Assembly (NCBI GenBank): GCA_009701885.1
Contig: WLJH01000006.1
Location: 82,417-146,416 of the forward strand
Direction: 5' to 3'
Origin: Actinomycetota bacterium
GTDB taxonomy: Bacteria; Actinomycetota; Actinomycetes; Propionibacteriales; Nocardioidaceae
Length of the DNA stretch: 64,000 bases
The notes beneath the pieces were generated by a model that saw nothing but the letters and a program-made list of their open reading frames with translations, was not told the origin of the DNA and ran no database searches. Positions 43,123 through 52,277 of the stretch are shown one piece after another. Numbering within the stretch: the stretch's first letter is position 1; each line of letters opens with the position of its first letter. The position numbers and the translations under genes were made by a program.

Positions 43123-44013
43123 ATGTCACGAGGGAGCTCGACGATGAGCAGCAGCACTCCGGAGGAGACCGCACCCTACGGCAGCGGGACGCCGGCGACG
43201 GCACCTGGGGCCGCACCGGCCAAGCGGGTCCGCACCCACCACCTGCGCGAGATGAAGCAGCGCGGCGAGAAGATCACCATGCTGACGGCGTACGACATGT
43301 TCACCGCCGCCACCTTCGACGAGGCCGGCATCGACCTGCTCCTGGTCGGGGACTCCGCCTCCAACAACGTGCTGGGCAACGAGACCTCGCTGCCGATCAC
43401 CGTCGACGAGCTGCTGCCGCTGACGCGTGCGGTCGCCCGCGCCAGCAAGCGCGCCATGGTGGTGGGCGACCTGCCGTTCGGCTCCTACCAGGCCTCCCCG
43501 GAGCAGGCCTACCTCACCGCGGTCCGCTTCATGAAGGAGGCCGGCGCGCACTGCGTGAAGCTCGAGGGCGGCACCGAGATGGCGCCGGTGATCGAGAAGC
43601 TCACCCAGGGCGGCATCCCCGTGATGGCGCACATCGGCTTCACCCCGCAGTCCGAGCACGCCCTCGGCGGCTACCGCGTCCAGGGCCGGGGCGAGAACGC
43701 CGACCGGGTGCGCCGCGACGCCAAGGCGGTCGAGGCGGCCGGTGCCTTCGCGGTCGTGATGGAGATGGTGCCCGGCGACGTCGCCGGCGAGATCAGCCGC
43801 GAGCTGGCGATCCCCACGATCGGCATCGGCGCCGGCAACGGCTGCGACGGCCAGGTGCTGGTGTGGCAGGACGCCTTCGGGCTGCGGACCGGGAGGATGG
43901 CGCGCTTCGTCAAGCAGTACGCCGACGTGCACCAGGTCCTGCTCGACGGTGCCCGCGCGTACGCCGCGGACGTCAGGGCCGGGACGTTCCCCGGGCCCGA
44001 GCACACCTTCTGA
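43123..44013 (+). CDS. panB: 3-methyl-2-oxobutanoate hydroxymethyltransferase
   Basis: 296 aa. First step of pantothenate synthesis. Family motifs: ITMLTAYDMFTAATFDEAGIDLLLVGDS, NVLGNETSLPITVDEL, VVGDLPFGSYQASPEQAY, HCVKLEGG, IPVMAHIGFTPQSEHALGGYRVQGR and MEMVPGDVAGEIS. Two in-frame ATGs 21 bp apart (43123 and 43144) each have AGGGAG seven bases upstream; the first is used here, the second would give 289 aa. Confidence 0.94.
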   Translation: MSRGSSTMSSSTPEETAPYGSGTPATAPGAAPAKRVRTHHLREMKQRGEKITMLTAYDMFTAATFDEAGIDLLLVGDSASNNVLGNETSLPITVDELLPLTRAVARASKRAMVVGDLPFGSYQASPEQAYLTAVRFMKEAGAHCVKLEGGTEMAPVIEKLTQGGIPVMAHIGFTPQSEHALGGYRVQGRGENADRVRRDAKAVEAAGAFAVVMEMVPGDVAGEISRELAIPTIGIGAGNGCDGQVLVWQDAFGLRTGRMARFVKQYADVHQVLLDGARAYAADVRAGTFPGPEHTF

Positions 44014-44030
44014 GAGGCAGGTCCAGACAC

Positions 44031-44081
44031 ACACGTGGGCCGTCCGCCTGCGCCCCCCGGCGCGGCGGACGGCCACTCGTG
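44031..44081 (+). terminator. Terminator 1 after panB
   Basis: GGCCGTCCGCC (44038-44048) pairs perfectly with GGCGGACGGCC (44064-44074), and ACACG/CGTGT extends the stem further out. It starts 18 bp behind the panB stop. Confidence 0.65.
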
Positions 44082-44091
44082 TCCCCCCGGT

Positions 44092-44123
44092 CGTCGAGCC
44101 GGTCCCCCCGGTCCGGCTCGACG
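44092..44123 (+). terminator. Terminator 2 after panB
   Basis: A second perfect 11-bp stem, CGTCGAGCCGG with CCGGCTCGACG, follows 10 bp behind the first. Both lie in the 206-bp space before the next plus-strand gene. Confidence 0.55.
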
Positions 44124-44207
44124 TCCGTGTCGCTGTCCAGGACACCGACGTTACGAGCCCCGCTCCCACGGCCGAGCCATCCCTGGTCCACGGCTTGGTA
44201 ACAGTCG

Positions 44208-44213
44208 TAGCGT
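44208..44213 (+). promoter_or_regulatory. -10 element TAGCGT of the sugar dehydrogenase gene
   Basis: Six bases before the ATG at 44220; no Shine-Dalgarno sequence; leaderless. Confidence 0.5.
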
Positions 44214-44219
44214 CGGAGC

Positions 44220-45473
44220 ATGCGGCCGATCCGTCACCTCGCCCAGCAGCCCCACCACCGGCGTCCCAGCACGGCGGGACGCCGGCGCCTCGGAGCCCTC
44301 CTCGCCGCAGGCCTGCTCCTCGGCACGGCCGCCTGCTCCACCGGCTCGGACGCCGCCGACACCTCCGACGGCGGCGGCGTCGGCGCCACGAGCGGCACCC
44401 GTCCCGCCGACGCCGGCCGCGCCGTCCCCGGCCTGCGCGTCGAGGTGCTCGCCGACGGCCTGGACCACCCGTGGGACGTCAAGCCGATCGGCGGCGGCCG
44501 GCTGCTGCTGACCCAGCGCGACCGGGCGACGGTCTCGCTGTGGGAGGACGGCGAGGTGCGCACCCTGGACTTCCCGAGCGAGGACGTCTGGGTCTCGGGC
44601 GAGACCGGCCTCCTCGGCCTCGAGGTCGACCCCGACGTCCGGCGCAACGGCCGGTTCTGGACCTGCCAGGGCGCCACGACCCAGGGCGGCGGGCACGACG
44701 TCCGGGTCATGGCCTGGCAGCTGTCGGACGACCTCCGCTCGGTCGAGCGCCGCGGGGTCCTGCTCAAGGGGCTCCCGGCCACGTCCGGCCGGCACGGCGG
44801 CTGCCGGTTGCTCGTCGCCCGCGACGGGTCGCTGCTGGTCGGCACCGGTGACGCAGCGGTCGGCTCCCACCCCCGCGACCTCACCTCCCTCGGCGGCAAG
44901 GTGCTGCGCCTGGACCGCACCACCGGCAAGCCCTGGCCGGGCAACCCGTTCGTCGACGCGGACAACAAGCGGCAGCGCTACGTCTTCACCTACGGCCACC
45001 GCAACGTCCAGGGCCTGGCCCAGCGCGCCGACGGCTCGCTGTGGTCGGTCGAGCACGGCAGCTCCCGCGACGACGAGGTCAACCGGCTGGTCAAGGGTGG
45101 CGACCACGGCTGGCACCCCGTGCCCGGCTACGACGAGTCGGTGCCCATGACCGACCAGTCGCTGCCCGGTCGCCAGCGCGAGGCCACGTGGCGCTCCGGC
45201 GACCCGACCATCGCCCCCGGCGGCGCGACGTTCGTGGCCGGCAAGAAGTGGGGCGGCCTGCGCGGCACGCTCGCGATGGCGGTGCTGAAGGACCAGCGCG
45301 TGCAGTTCCTGAAGTTCGACGCCAGCGGCCGGCTCAAGAACGTGCGGATCCCCGACGAGCTGCGCGAGCACGGACGGATCCGCCAGGTCGTGCGGGCTCC
45401 GGGCAACGACCTGCTGGTGCTCACCGACAACGGGGACGGTCGCGACGTCATGCTGCGGGTCAGCCCGCGCTGA
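44220..45473 (+). CDS. Lipoprotein of the PQQ-dependent glucose/sorbosone dehydrogenase family
   Basis: 417 aa. The signal sequence ends in a lipobox (LLGTAACS), then a Ser/Thr/Asp-rich linker. The six-bladed propeller begins LADGLDHPWDVKPIGGGRLLLTQR, followed by GETGLLGLEVDP, LVGTGDAAVGSHP, GGKVLRLDRTTGKPWPGNP and TYGHRNVQGLAQR with the conserved His-Arg-Asn of GSDH proteins. Probably a surface quinoprotein or a related sugar-binding propeller; whether PQQ is bound cannot be told. Confidence 0.88.
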   Translation: MRPIRHLAQQPHHRRPSTAGRRRLGALLAAGLLLGTAACSTGSDAADTSDGGGVGATSGTRPADAGRAVPGLRVEVLADGLDHPWDVKPIGGGRLLLTQRDRATVSLWEDGEVRTLDFPSEDVWVSGETGLLGLEVDPDVRRNGRFWTCQGATTQGGGHDVRVMAWQLSDDLRSVERRGVLLKGLPATSGRHGGCRLLVARDGSLLVGTGDAAVGSHPRDLTSLGGKVLRLDRTTGKPWPGNPFVDADNKRQRYVFTYGHRNVQGLAQRADGSLWSVEHGSSRDDEVNRLVKGGDHGWHPVPGYDESVPMTDQSLPGRQREATWRSGDPTIAPGGATFVAGKKWGGLRGTLAMAVLKDQRVQFLKFDASGRLKNVRIPDELREHGRIRQVVRAPGNDLLVLTDNGDGRDVMLRVSPR

Positions 45474-45563
45474 CCGGGCACGCGCGGGCGTGACGCGCCT
45501 TGGCCCGCTCCGGCATGCTGGGTGCTCGCATCCCCCAGTGACGGAAGAGGCCTGAGCGCCCGC

Positions 45564-46858
45564 GTGGACACCCAGACCCTGACCAACCTCGGACTCGTCC
45601 TGCTCTTCGTGCTCGTCGGCGGGGTCTTCGCCGGCACCGAGATCGCCCTGGTCTCGCTGCGCGAGGGCCAGATCGACCAGCTCGAGCGCCGCGGAGGCCG
45701 CGGCGCCCGGGTGGCCGCCGTGGCCCGCGACCCCAACCGCTTCCTGGCCGCGGTGCAGATCGGCGTCACCGTCGCGGGCTTCTTCTCCGCGGCGTACGGC
45801 GCCTCGACGCTGGCCCCCGACGTGGCGCCGGCCCTGGAGGGCCTAGGGCTGCCCGAGGACGCCGCTGACACGGTCGCGCTGGTGCTGCTCACCCTGCTCA
45901 TCGCCTACCTCTCGCTCGTGCTCGGCGAGCTGGTCCCCAAGCGGATCGCCCTGCAGCGCTCGGCCGGTGTGGCCGTGCTGGTGGGGCCGCCGCTGGACCG
46001 CTTCGCCACCCTGATGCGCCCGGTCGTGTGGTTCCTCTCCGTCTCCACCAACGCGGTGGTGCGGCTCTTCGGCGGCGACCCGCACGCGGTCTCGGAGGAC
46101 ATGAGCGAGGAGGAGCTGCGCTACCTCGTCGACCAGCACCAGGGCCTCGGGGACTCCGAGCGGGCGATCCTGGTCGACGTCTTCGACGCCGCCGACCGCA
46201 GCCTGCGCGAGGTGATGCGCCCCCGCGCCGACGTCACGACGCTGCCGGGCGCCTCGAGCGTCACCGAGGTGCTCGAGGTCGTGCGGGTCAGCCCCTACTC
46301 CCGCTACCCCGTGGTCGGCGACAACGCCGACGACGTGCGCGGCTTCCTGCACGTGCGCGACCTGCTCGACGCCGATCCCGACGCGCTGGTCTCCGACCTG
46401 GCCCGGGAGATCTCCTTCCTGCCCGCCACCAACCGCGTGCTGCCGACCCTCACCGCCATGCGGCGCGACCGCAACCACATCGCCGTCGTGGTCGACGAGT
46501 ACGGCGGCACCGACGGCATCGTGACGCTCGAGGACCTCGTGGAGGAGCTCATCGGCGAGATCGACGACGAGTACGACCCCCGCGCGCCGACGTCGCCACC
46601 ACCGGCATCGACGCCGGGCTGACGATCGAGGAGTTCGAGGAGCGCACGGGCGTCCCGATGACCGACGGGCCCTACGAGACGGCCGCGGGCTTCGTGCTCG
46701 AGCGGCTCGGGCGGATCGCCGAGGTCGGCGACCGGGTCCCGGTCGACGAGGAGCACGTCGTGGTGGTCACCGAGGTCGACGGCAACCGGATCACCCGGGT
46801 GCGGCTGGTGAGCACCCCCCGCGAGGAGCAGGACCCCGAGGGCGGCGGCGGGGCCTGA
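45564..46858 (+). pseudogene. CNNM/CBS-domain ion transporter split by a frameshift
   Basis: The first frame (45564-46622) carries the CNNM membrane domain with three to four helices (LVLLFVLVGGVFAGTEIALVSLRE start, LVLGELVPKRIALQRS) and paired CBS domains ending in GGTDGIVTLEDLVEELIGEIDDEYDPRA. There the frame breaks to PTSPPPASTPG and a stop. The missing C-terminal CorC domain continues in another frame: DVATTGIDAGLTIEEFEERT ... RLGRIAEVGDRVPVDEEHVV to 46858. Joining the frames at the CGCGCG run near 46580-46587 restores DEYDPRADVATTG. Magnesium or cobalt efflux is the usual role. Start: the GTG at 45564 begins where homologues do; GTG 45522 is an alternative. Confidence 0.8.
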
Positions 46859-46861
46859 GGC

Positions 46862-47158
46862 TCACCACCCGAGCAGCGCAGCCCCGGCCCAGATGACCAC
46901 GAACCACACCGCCACGCAGACCACGGGCACCCACGCCACCCGCACCGGGTGCGGGGTCCACCACCGCACGGCGCGCACCGTGGCCGCGAGCCAGAGCACC
47001 AGCAGCAGGGTCTGGGCCCACCACGGCGTGAACGGCGCGCTGGCGGCGTACAGGAAGAAGCACGCGGCCATGCCGACCAGCCCGACGAAGGGCCAGGGCG
47101 AGACGTCAGTGCGGCGGTAGCGCCGGCCGCGCCCGAAGAAGCTGTTCGAGGAGGCCAT
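46862..47158 (-). CDS. Small membrane protein, 98 aa
   Basis: Three hydrophobic helices ([56 protein letters not shown]) behind a basic start [16 protein letters not shown]. No family recognised. Its stop is three bases from the end of the convergent CNNM gene. It lies 15 bp downstream of the SPOR-like gene and is probably cotranscribed with it. Confidence 0.65.
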   Translation of the reverse strand: MASSNSFFGRGRRYRRTDVSPWPFVGLVGMAACFFLYAASAPFTPWWAQTLLLVLWLAATVRAVRWWTPHPVRVAWVPVVCVAVWFVVIWAGAALLGW

Positions 47159-47173
47159 GTCCGGTCCCGGCGC

Positions 47174-47380
47174 TCAGTCCTCGTCGACGGCGTCCCAGTC
47201 GTCGTCGGCGGCGTCCCACTGCTCGTTGCGCTCCTGGACCTTCTCCAGGGCCCGCTCGGCCTCCTCGCGGGTGGCGTAGGGACCGAGCCGGTCCTTGGCC
47301 GGGGACATGTCCTCGACGGTCTCCACGCGGTGCAGCCTCACGTTGAACCAGTACTGGTCCGGCTTGCCTCCATCAGCCAT
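47174..47380 (-). CDS. SPOR-domain-like mini-protein, 68 aa
   Basis: The sequence [20 protein letters not shown] followed by [20 protein letters not shown] is a single SPOR-like repeat as in many short actinobacterial proteins, with a very acidic end ([13 protein letters not shown]). No signal peptide, so probably cytoplasmic. The ATG lies six bases behind TACGGT (47392-47387): leaderless. Divergent from map. Confidence 0.75.
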   Translation of the reverse strand: MADGGKPDQYWFNVRLHRVETVEDMSPAKDRLGPYATREEAERALEKVQERNEQWDAADDDWDAVDED

Positions 47381-47386
47381 GCGCCG

Positions 47387-47392
47387 ACCGTA
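47387..47392 (-). promoter_or_regulatory. -10 element TACGGT of the SPOR-like gene
   Basis: Minus-strand TACGGT with a six-base gap to the ATG. The map -10 lies only 13 bp away on the other strand. Confidence 0.45.
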
Positions 47393-47405
47393 CCCGCCCG
47401 GCGCC

Positions 47406-47411
47406 TAGGAT
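47406..47411 (+). promoter_or_regulatory. -10 element TAGGAT of map
   Basis: TAGGAT ends eight bases before the GTG start; leaderless. Confidence 0.45.
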
Positions 47412-47419
47412 CGTCGGAC

Positions 47420-48280
47420 GTGACCGCTCCCGCCCCGACCGTCCTCCCCGGCCGCCTCTCCCCCCGCCGGCCCGTGCCCGCGCACATCCCCCGCCCGGAG
47501 TACGTCGACAAGCCGGCCCCCGAGCGGTTCACCGGCTCCGAGGTCAAGGACGCCGAGACCATCGAGCGGATGCGCGCCGCGTGTCGGCTGGCCGCGCAGG
47601 CGCGCGAGGAGGTCGGCCGCCACGTCCAGCCCGGCGTCACCACCGACGAGCTGGACCGGGTCGGCCACGAGTTCCTCTGCGACCACGGCGCCTATCCCTC
47701 GACCCTCGGCTACCGCGGCTTCCCGAAGTCGCTGTGCGCCAGCGTCAACGAGGTCGTGTGCCACGGCATCCCCGACAGCCGGGTCGTGCAGGACGGCGAC
47801 ATCGTCAACATCGACATCACGGCGTACCTCGACGGCGTGCACGGCGACACCAACGCCACCTTCCTCGCCGGCGACGTCGCCCCCGACGTGCGCGCGCTGG
47901 TCGACCACACCCGCGAGGCGCTGGACCGCGCGATCCGGGCGGTGAAGCCCGGGCGCCGGATCAACGTCGTGGGCCGGGTCATCGAGGCCTTCGCCGCCCG
48001 GCACGGGTACGGCGTGGTGCGCGAGTTCACCGGCCACGGCATCGGCACCCACTTCCACTCCGGGCTGGTCGTGCCGCACTACGACGACCCCGACTACGAC
48101 GACGTCATCCAGACCGGCATGACGTTCACCATCGAGCCGATGCTCAACCTCGGCACCCACGAGTGGGACATGTGGGAGGACGGCTGGACCGCGGTCACCC
48201 GCGACCTGCGGCCCTCGGCGCAGTTCGAGCACACGCTGCTGGTCACCGCCGACGGCGCCGAGGTCCTCACGCACCCCTGA
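47420..48280 (+). CDS. map: Type I methionine aminopeptidase
   Basis: 286 aa. Metal ligands in order: Asp in [23 protein letters not shown] (two Asp), His in [14 protein letters not shown], Glu in TFTIEPMLN and Glu in [11 protein letters not shown]. The N-terminal extension of about 40 residues with [11 protein letters not shown] is the class 1c SH3-binding-like linker seen in actinobacterial MetAPs. Removes the initiator methionine from new proteins. GTG start in a leaderless context. Confidence 0.95.
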   Translation: MTAPAPTVLPGRLSPRRPVPAHIPRPEYVDKPAPERFTGSEVKDAETIERMRAACRLAAQAREEVGRHVQPGVTTDELDRVGHEFLCDHGAYPSTLGYRGFPKSLCASVNEVVCHGIPDSRVVQDGDIVNIDITAYLDGVHGDTNATFLAGDVAPDVRALVDHTREALDRAIRAVKPGRRINVVGRVIEAFAARHGYGVVREFTGHGIGTHFHSGLVVPHYDDPDYDDVIQTGMTFTIEPMLNLGTHEWDMWEDGWTAVTRDLRPSAQFEHTLLVTADGAEVLTHP

Positions 48281-48302
48281 GGCCCGGCCCGCAGGGGCGC
48301 GG

Positions 48303-48752
48303 TCACCCCTCCGGCGTGATGCTCCCGGCGTCGCGCTCGCCCAGCTCGACGAGGCGGCGCTCCACGCGCAGCACGGCGACCTCGTGGTCGACCTCGCCGC
48401 TCATGACAGCGGCCAGCTTCAGGTGCGGCAGCGCCTCGGCGAGGCGGTGCTGACGCTCCAGGCTGCGACCCAGCGCGTGCCGCGCCCACACGTCGTCGGG
48501 CACCTGCTCGACCACCGCGCGGAGGTCCTCCTCGGCGCGGCCCAGCTGGGCGCGCTGGAGGTAGGCCCAGGCCCGCAGCGACCGCAGCCCGGTGTTGCCC
48601 GGGTCCTCGTCGAGGGCCGGGCTCAGCACGTCGAGGGCCTCGCGGGGGGACTGGTCGCTGAGCAGCTCGTGCGCGGTGCGGTACGCCGTCGCGGCCTCGC
48701 GCGGCGCGGAGACCGTGAGCGGGGGGACCCGCTGGGGGAACTGGTCGCTCAT
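48303..48752 (-). CDS. TPR-repeat protein, 149 aa
   Basis: Tetratricopeptide-type helices: AHELLSDQSPREALDVLSPALDEDPGN, LRAWAYLQRAQLGRAEEDLRAVVEQVPDD and HALGRSLERQHRLAEALPHLKLA. Soluble and cytoplasmic, probably a protein-interaction adaptor. An AGGA is only one base from the ATG. Divergent from the RNase P RNA. Confidence 0.8.
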   Translation of the reverse strand: MSDQFPQRVPPLTVSAPREAATAYRTAHELLSDQSPREALDVLSPALDEDPGNTGLRSLRAWAYLQRAQLGRAEEDLRAVVEQVPDDVWARHALGRSLERQHRLAEALPHLKLAAVMSGEVDHEVAVLRVERRLVELGERDAGSITPEG

Positions 48753-48805
48753 GTCCTGCCAACGCCCACGACCGGTCCCGGATTCCCCCGCCCGCCCCGC
48801 GCCGC

Positions 48806-48811
48806 TACCCT
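48806..48811 (+). promoter_or_regulatory. -10 element TACCCT of rnpB
   Basis: Six bases upstream of the predicted 5' end of RNase P RNA at 48818. Confidence 0.5.
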
Positions 48812-48817
48812 GCTCCT

Positions 48818-49218
48818 GCGGATGGGCCGACCGGGCGACCGCGTCGCACCTCCGGGTGCGCCGAGGAAGGTCCGGGCTCCACAGGGCGAGGTGGTGGGTA
48901 ACACCCACCCGGGGCAACCTGCGGGACAGTGCCACAGAGAACAGACAGCCTCCCGCCGAGCGATCGGCGGGCGGTGATGGTGAAACGGTGGTGCAAGAGA
49001 CCACCAGCGACCGGGGTGACCCGGTCGGCTCGGCAAACCCCACCTGGAGCAAGGTCAAGAAGTCACTTCGGTGGCGCGCGTGCGTTCGAGGGCTGCCCGC
49101 CCGAGCACGCGGGTAGACCGCTGGAGGTCGTCGGCAACGGCGACCGTAGATGGATGGTCGCCCCCGATCCCGCGAGGGAGAGGGACAGAACCCGGCCTAC
49201 AGGTCGGCCCATCCGCAC
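48818..49218 (+). ncRNA. rnpB: RNase P RNA, bacterial class A
   Basis: The 5' GCGGATGGGCCGACC pairs with 3' GGTCGGCCCATCCGC (49202-49216), a perfect 15-bp P1. The universal core is present in order: GAGGAAGGTCCGGGCTCCAC (CR-I, near 48862), the P7-P10 region CAACCTGCGGGACAGTGCCA with CACAGAGAACAGAC, GGTGAAACGGTGGTGCAAGA (CR region near 48979), CGGCAAACCCCACCTGGAG (CR-IV) and GGACAGAACCCGGCCTACAG (CR-V with the P4 return strand). It is the catalytic subunit that trims tRNA 5' ends. Confidence 0.97.
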
Positions 49219-49399
49219 CCGTGCCCGCCTGACACGTTCGTGCCAGCCATCCGGGACCTGCCCTGACCGGATCCGGCGGCCCCCTGCACAGATGCCTCCT
49301 CCGGGTGGATCATCGGAGGTGCACGACGCGAACGGCTCCTGAGGTGCCGGGTCGCACGGGAGGTGTCGGGTCCCACCCTCAGGCGGAGCCGACGCCCTC
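49219..49399. other. Space without a recognised gene
   Basis: No open frame with normal codon bias. A short dyad (CCTCCG with CGGAGG, about 49289-49315) is the only structure besides the terminator at 49400. Confidence 0.5.
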
Positions 49400-49436
49400 G
49401 GAAGCCCCGCCGCTCCCAGCACACGGCGGGGCTTCC
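49400..49436. terminator. Strong hairpin between rnpB and the NUDIX gene
   Basis: GGAAGCCCCGCCG pairs perfectly with CGGCGGGGCTTCC around a loop of about 11 nt, followed by C-rich sequence. Probably ends transcription reading on from rnpB. Confidence 0.6.
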
Positions 49437-49502
49437 CCCTGCTCTGGCGCTGCGCGACTCGCCCGACGCCGGCCGCCTGGGGCCGCGTGCCAGGATGGCG
49501 AG

Positions 49503-49958
49503 GTGTCGTGGGCGACGTGCGAGCGGGGGCACCTGCACTGGGGACCCCGCGGGGCCGCGGGCCTGCTCGTGGCCCACGAGGGGGCCGTGCTGCTGCAGCT
49601 GCGCGCCCGGTGGACCCACCGCGGCGGCACCTGGGCGGTGCCCGGCGGCGCACGCGAGCGCGGCGAGTCTGCGACCGAGGCGGCGTTGCGGGAGGCGCAC
49701 GAGGAGCTCGGCGTCCAGGCCACGGCGCTGGCCGTGCACGGCTCCCATGTCGCGCTGTGCGGCGGCTGGAGCTACGAGACCGTCCTCGCCCGGCCGACCG
49801 GAGCACCGGCGGCGCTGGGCCTGCGCGACCGCTCGGAGTCCGACGGACACCGGTGGGTGGCCGCCGACGAGGTCGCGGCGCTCCCGCTGCACCCCGGCTT
49901 CCGGCGGGCGTGGGAGGACGACGCCAGCGGGCTGGCGGCCTTCGTCCGCCAGGGCTGA
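49503..49958 (+). CDS. NUDIX hydrolase
   Basis: 151 aa. The Nudix box is complete (GARERGESATEAALREAHEELGV matches Gx5Ex7REUxEExGU). An N-terminal WATCERGHLHWGPRGAAGLLV resembles the zinc-ribbon-like start of 8-oxo-dGTP-type enzymes. Likely removes a nucleoside diphosphate from an unknown compound. GTG with CAGGAT six bases upstream; leaderless context. Confidence 0.88.
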   Translation: MSWATCERGHLHWGPRGAAGLLVAHEGAVLLQLRARWTHRGGTWAVPGGARERGESATEAALREAHEELGVQATALAVHGSHVALCGGWSYETVLARPTGAPAALGLRDRSESDGHRWVAADEVAALPLHPGFRRAWEDDASGLAAFVRQG

Positions 49959-49990
49959 CCGCCCGACCTCGGACGGCCGACCGCGGAGGG

Positions 49991-51460
49991 TCAGGCCGGG
50001 GCGAACAGCACCCGCCGCTGGGCCACGTCCGCCTCGACGAGCCGGACCCGCAGGTCCTGGCCGAGCGGCAGCGGCTGCTCCCCCTCGACCCGGGCCTCGA
50101 CGGCCGGACCGGGCACCACGACCCGCCCCCGCTCGGGACGGCGCTCCTCGACGTCGACGACGACGGCGTCCATCACCTCGCCCACCCGGTCACGCAGCAC
50201 GCCCGCCTCGACCAGGTCCAGGACCCCGCGCTCGTACGCCGACGCGGTCCGCCCCGAGCGCTGCATCGTCGCCGGCAGCCCGGGCAGTGCCTCCCGTGCC
50301 CAGGCCGGCACCTCCGTGCCGGCGCACAGCGCCACGCAGACCTCCCCCGTGTGCCGGTCCGGGAGCCTCCGCAACGGCGCCGTCACGTGCGCGTACGCCG
50401 ACGCGAGGGCGCTGTGCAGCGGCTGCTCAGGCCGGGTGCCGTCGAAGGCGGTGTACCCGCTGCCGCGCAGCAGCCGGGTGCACGCCACGACCATCGCCGC
50501 GTGGTCGGCCCGGGTCGGGTCCAGGCCCCGGACCAGGTCGGCCCACGACTGCTCCGCGGGCCACCCGACGCCCAGCCCCCGGGCCGTGCGGCGCAGCCGC
50601 GCCACGTCGCGCGGGTCCGGCGGCGGCAGGGTCCGCAGCAGCCCCACGCCGCCCTCGAGCATCATCGCCGCGGCGCTGAACCCGGTCAGCAGCGAGACCT
50701 GCGCGTTCCACTCCTCGACGGGCAGCCGCGCTCGGTGCTCCAGGTGCCAGCGGCCGCCGTCGACCACGACGTCCTGCTCGGGGATCGGCAGCGACACCCC
50801 ACCGCGCTCGACCTCGCGCGCGATCCGCAGCGGGCCGATCTCGGCCAGCAGCGCCAGCGTCCCGTCCGGCCCGTCCTGCCCTGCGCCGACGACGGGGCCG
50901 GCGTCGACCCGGCGCTGGGCCTCCTCGTAGGTCAGCTGCTCGCGGCTGCGCACCAGCGCGCGGCGCACGTCGGCCGCGACCCGCTCCCCGTCCGGGCCGA
51001 GCCGGATCGTCCACAGCAGCGCCGGACGCACCTCGCCGGGCAGCAGCGACGCCGCCTCCTCGCTGATCACCGGCGGGTGCAGCGGCACCTTGCCGCCGGC
51101 GCCGTAGAGCGTCTCCCCGCGCCGGTGCGCCTCGAGGTCGACCGGGTCGCCGGGGCGCACGAAGGCCGCCACGTCGGCGATGGCGTAGTGGACGGTCCAG
51201 CCCCCCGGACCGTCCGGACCCGGCGCCCACCGCTCGACGTGGAGCGCCTGGTCCAGGTCGCGGGCACCGTCGGGGTCGATCGTCACGAACGGCAGGTCGG
51301 TGCGGTCCAGCTCCGGCAGCACGGGGCGCGCGGCCGCGTCGCGCGCGGCCCGCTCGACCTCCGCGGGGAAGTCCGGGGTGATCTCGAGCTCGTCCTGCAG
51401 CCGGCGTACCTCCTCGACCAGGAGGGTGGCCGGGACCCGCAGCACCGGGTGGGAGGTCAT
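49991..51460 (-). CDS. RNB-domain ribonuclease (RNase II/R family)
   Basis: 489 aa. The RNB catalytic pocket motif is present (PFVTIDPDGARDLDQALHVER with the Asp cluster near residues 60-70), followed by VHYAIADVAAFVRPGDPVD, TLYGAGGKVPLHPPVISEEAASLLPGEVRPAL and a YAHVTAPLRRLPDRHTGEV end. The C-terminal S1-like part is short and N-terminal cold-shock domains are missing, as in the compact actinobacterial form. Degrades RNA 3' to 5'. The ATG lies six bases behind TATGGT (51472-51467). Confidence 0.9.
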   Translation of the reverse strand: MTSHPVLRVPATLLVEEVRRLQDELEITPDFPAEVERAARDAAARPVLPELDRTDLPFVTIDPDGARDLDQALHVERWAPGPDGPGGWTVHYAIADVAAFVRPGDPVDLEAHRRGETLYGAGGKVPLHPPVISEEAASLLPGEVRPALLWTIRLGPDGERVAADVRRALVRSREQLTYEEAQRRVDAGPVVGAGQDGPDGTLALLAEIGPLRIAREVERGGVSLPIPEQDVVVDGGRWHLEHRARLPVEEWNAQVSLLTGFSAAAMMLEGGVGLLRTLPPPDPRDVARLRRTARGLGVGWPAEQSWADLVRGLDPTRADHAAMVVACTRLLRGSGYTAFDGTRPEQPLHSALASAYAHVTAPLRRLPDRHTGEVCVALCAGTEVPAWAREALPGLPATMQRSGRTASAYERGVLDLVEAGVLRDRVGEVMDAVVVDVEERRPERGRVVVPGPAVEARVEGEQPLPLGQDLRVRLVEADVAQRRVLFAPA

Positions 51461-51466
51461 GCAGGC

Positions 51467-51472
51467 ACCATA
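51467..51472 (-). promoter_or_regulatory. -10 element TATGGT of the RNB nuclease gene
   Basis: Minus-strand hexamer in a 21-bp space that separates this start from the divergent yaaA ATG at 51482. Both promoters must overlap in that space or lie in the opposite gene. Confidence 0.45.
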
Positions 51473-51481
51473 GCCAGCACC

Positions 51482-52261
51482 ATGCTGATCCTCCTGCCGC
51501 CCAGCGAGGGCAAGACCGCACCCCGCCGGGGCAAGCCGCTGGACCTCGAGTCGCTCACCGCACCCGAGCTGACCCCGGCCCGCGAGGCCGTCGTCGACGC
51601 GCTCGGGGTGCTCTGCCGCGGCGACGTCGCGACGGCCGCGGAGGTGCTCGAGGTCGGCGCGACCCAGCACGACCTGGTGGCCCTCAACGCCGACCTGGCC
51701 TCGGCGCCGACGGCGCGCGCGGACACGGTCTACAGCGGGGTCGTCTACGACGCGCTCGACGCCGCCACCCTCTCCCCCGCGGCCCGCCGCCGCGCCTCGA
51801 CCCGGCTGGCGGTCACCTCCAGCGTCTTCGGCGTGGTCCGGCCCTCCGACCGGATCCCCGCCTACCGCCTCTCAGGAGGTACGACGCTGCCCGGGCTCGG
51901 TCCGGTGGCGGCCCACTGGCGCGCCCACCTGGACCCCGCGATGACCGAGCTGCTCGGCGGTGGACTGCTGGTCGACCTGCGCTCCGCGGCGTACGCCGCC
52001 TTCTGGCGCCCCTCGGGCGACCTGGCGCCGAAGGTCGCCACGGTGCGGGTGCTCCACGAGGTCGACGGCGTGCGCAAGGTCGTGAGCCACTTCAACAAGG
52101 CGACCAAGGGTCGGATCACCCGGGCGCTGCTCGAGGACGGGGCCAACCCCTCGACGCCCGCCCGGCTCGCCGAGGCGCTGCGCGACCTCGGCTGGCTGGT
52201 CGAGGTCGGTGAGCCGAGCGCCAAGGGCACCCAGCTCGACGTGGTGGTCGAGGCGCTCTGA
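51482..52261 (+). CDS. yaaA: Peroxide stress protein YaaA (DUF328)
   Basis: 259 aa. N-terminal MLILLPPSEGKTAPRRGKPLDLESL and the C-terminal VVSHFNKATKGRITRALL are diagnostic for YaaA/UPF0246. In E. coli it limits free iron and protects DNA during hydrogen peroxide stress. Divergent from the RNase gene by 21 bp. Confidence 0.92.
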   Translation: MLILLPPSEGKTAPRRGKPLDLESLTAPELTPAREAVVDALGVLCRGDVATAAEVLEVGATQHDLVALNADLASAPTARADTVYSGVVYDALDAATLSPAARRRASTRLAVTSSVFGVVRPSDRIPAYRLSGGTTLPGLGPVAAHWRAHLDPAMTELLGGGLLVDLRSAAYAAFWRPSGDLAPKVATVRVLHEVDGVRKVVSHFNKATKGRITRALLEDGANPSTPARLAEALRDLGWLVEVGEPSAKGTQLDVVVEAL

Positions 52262-52277
52262 CCCCGACCGGCGGCGG

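Noticed and set aside
49289..49400. Possible tRNA or second small RNA behind rnpB
   Set aside because: No cloverleaf or T-loop sequence found; only a short dyad.
51482..52261. Leaderless -10 for yaaA
   Set aside because: The only hexamers at the right distance (CATAGC, TAGCCA) do not fit TANNNT well, so no promoter was annotated.
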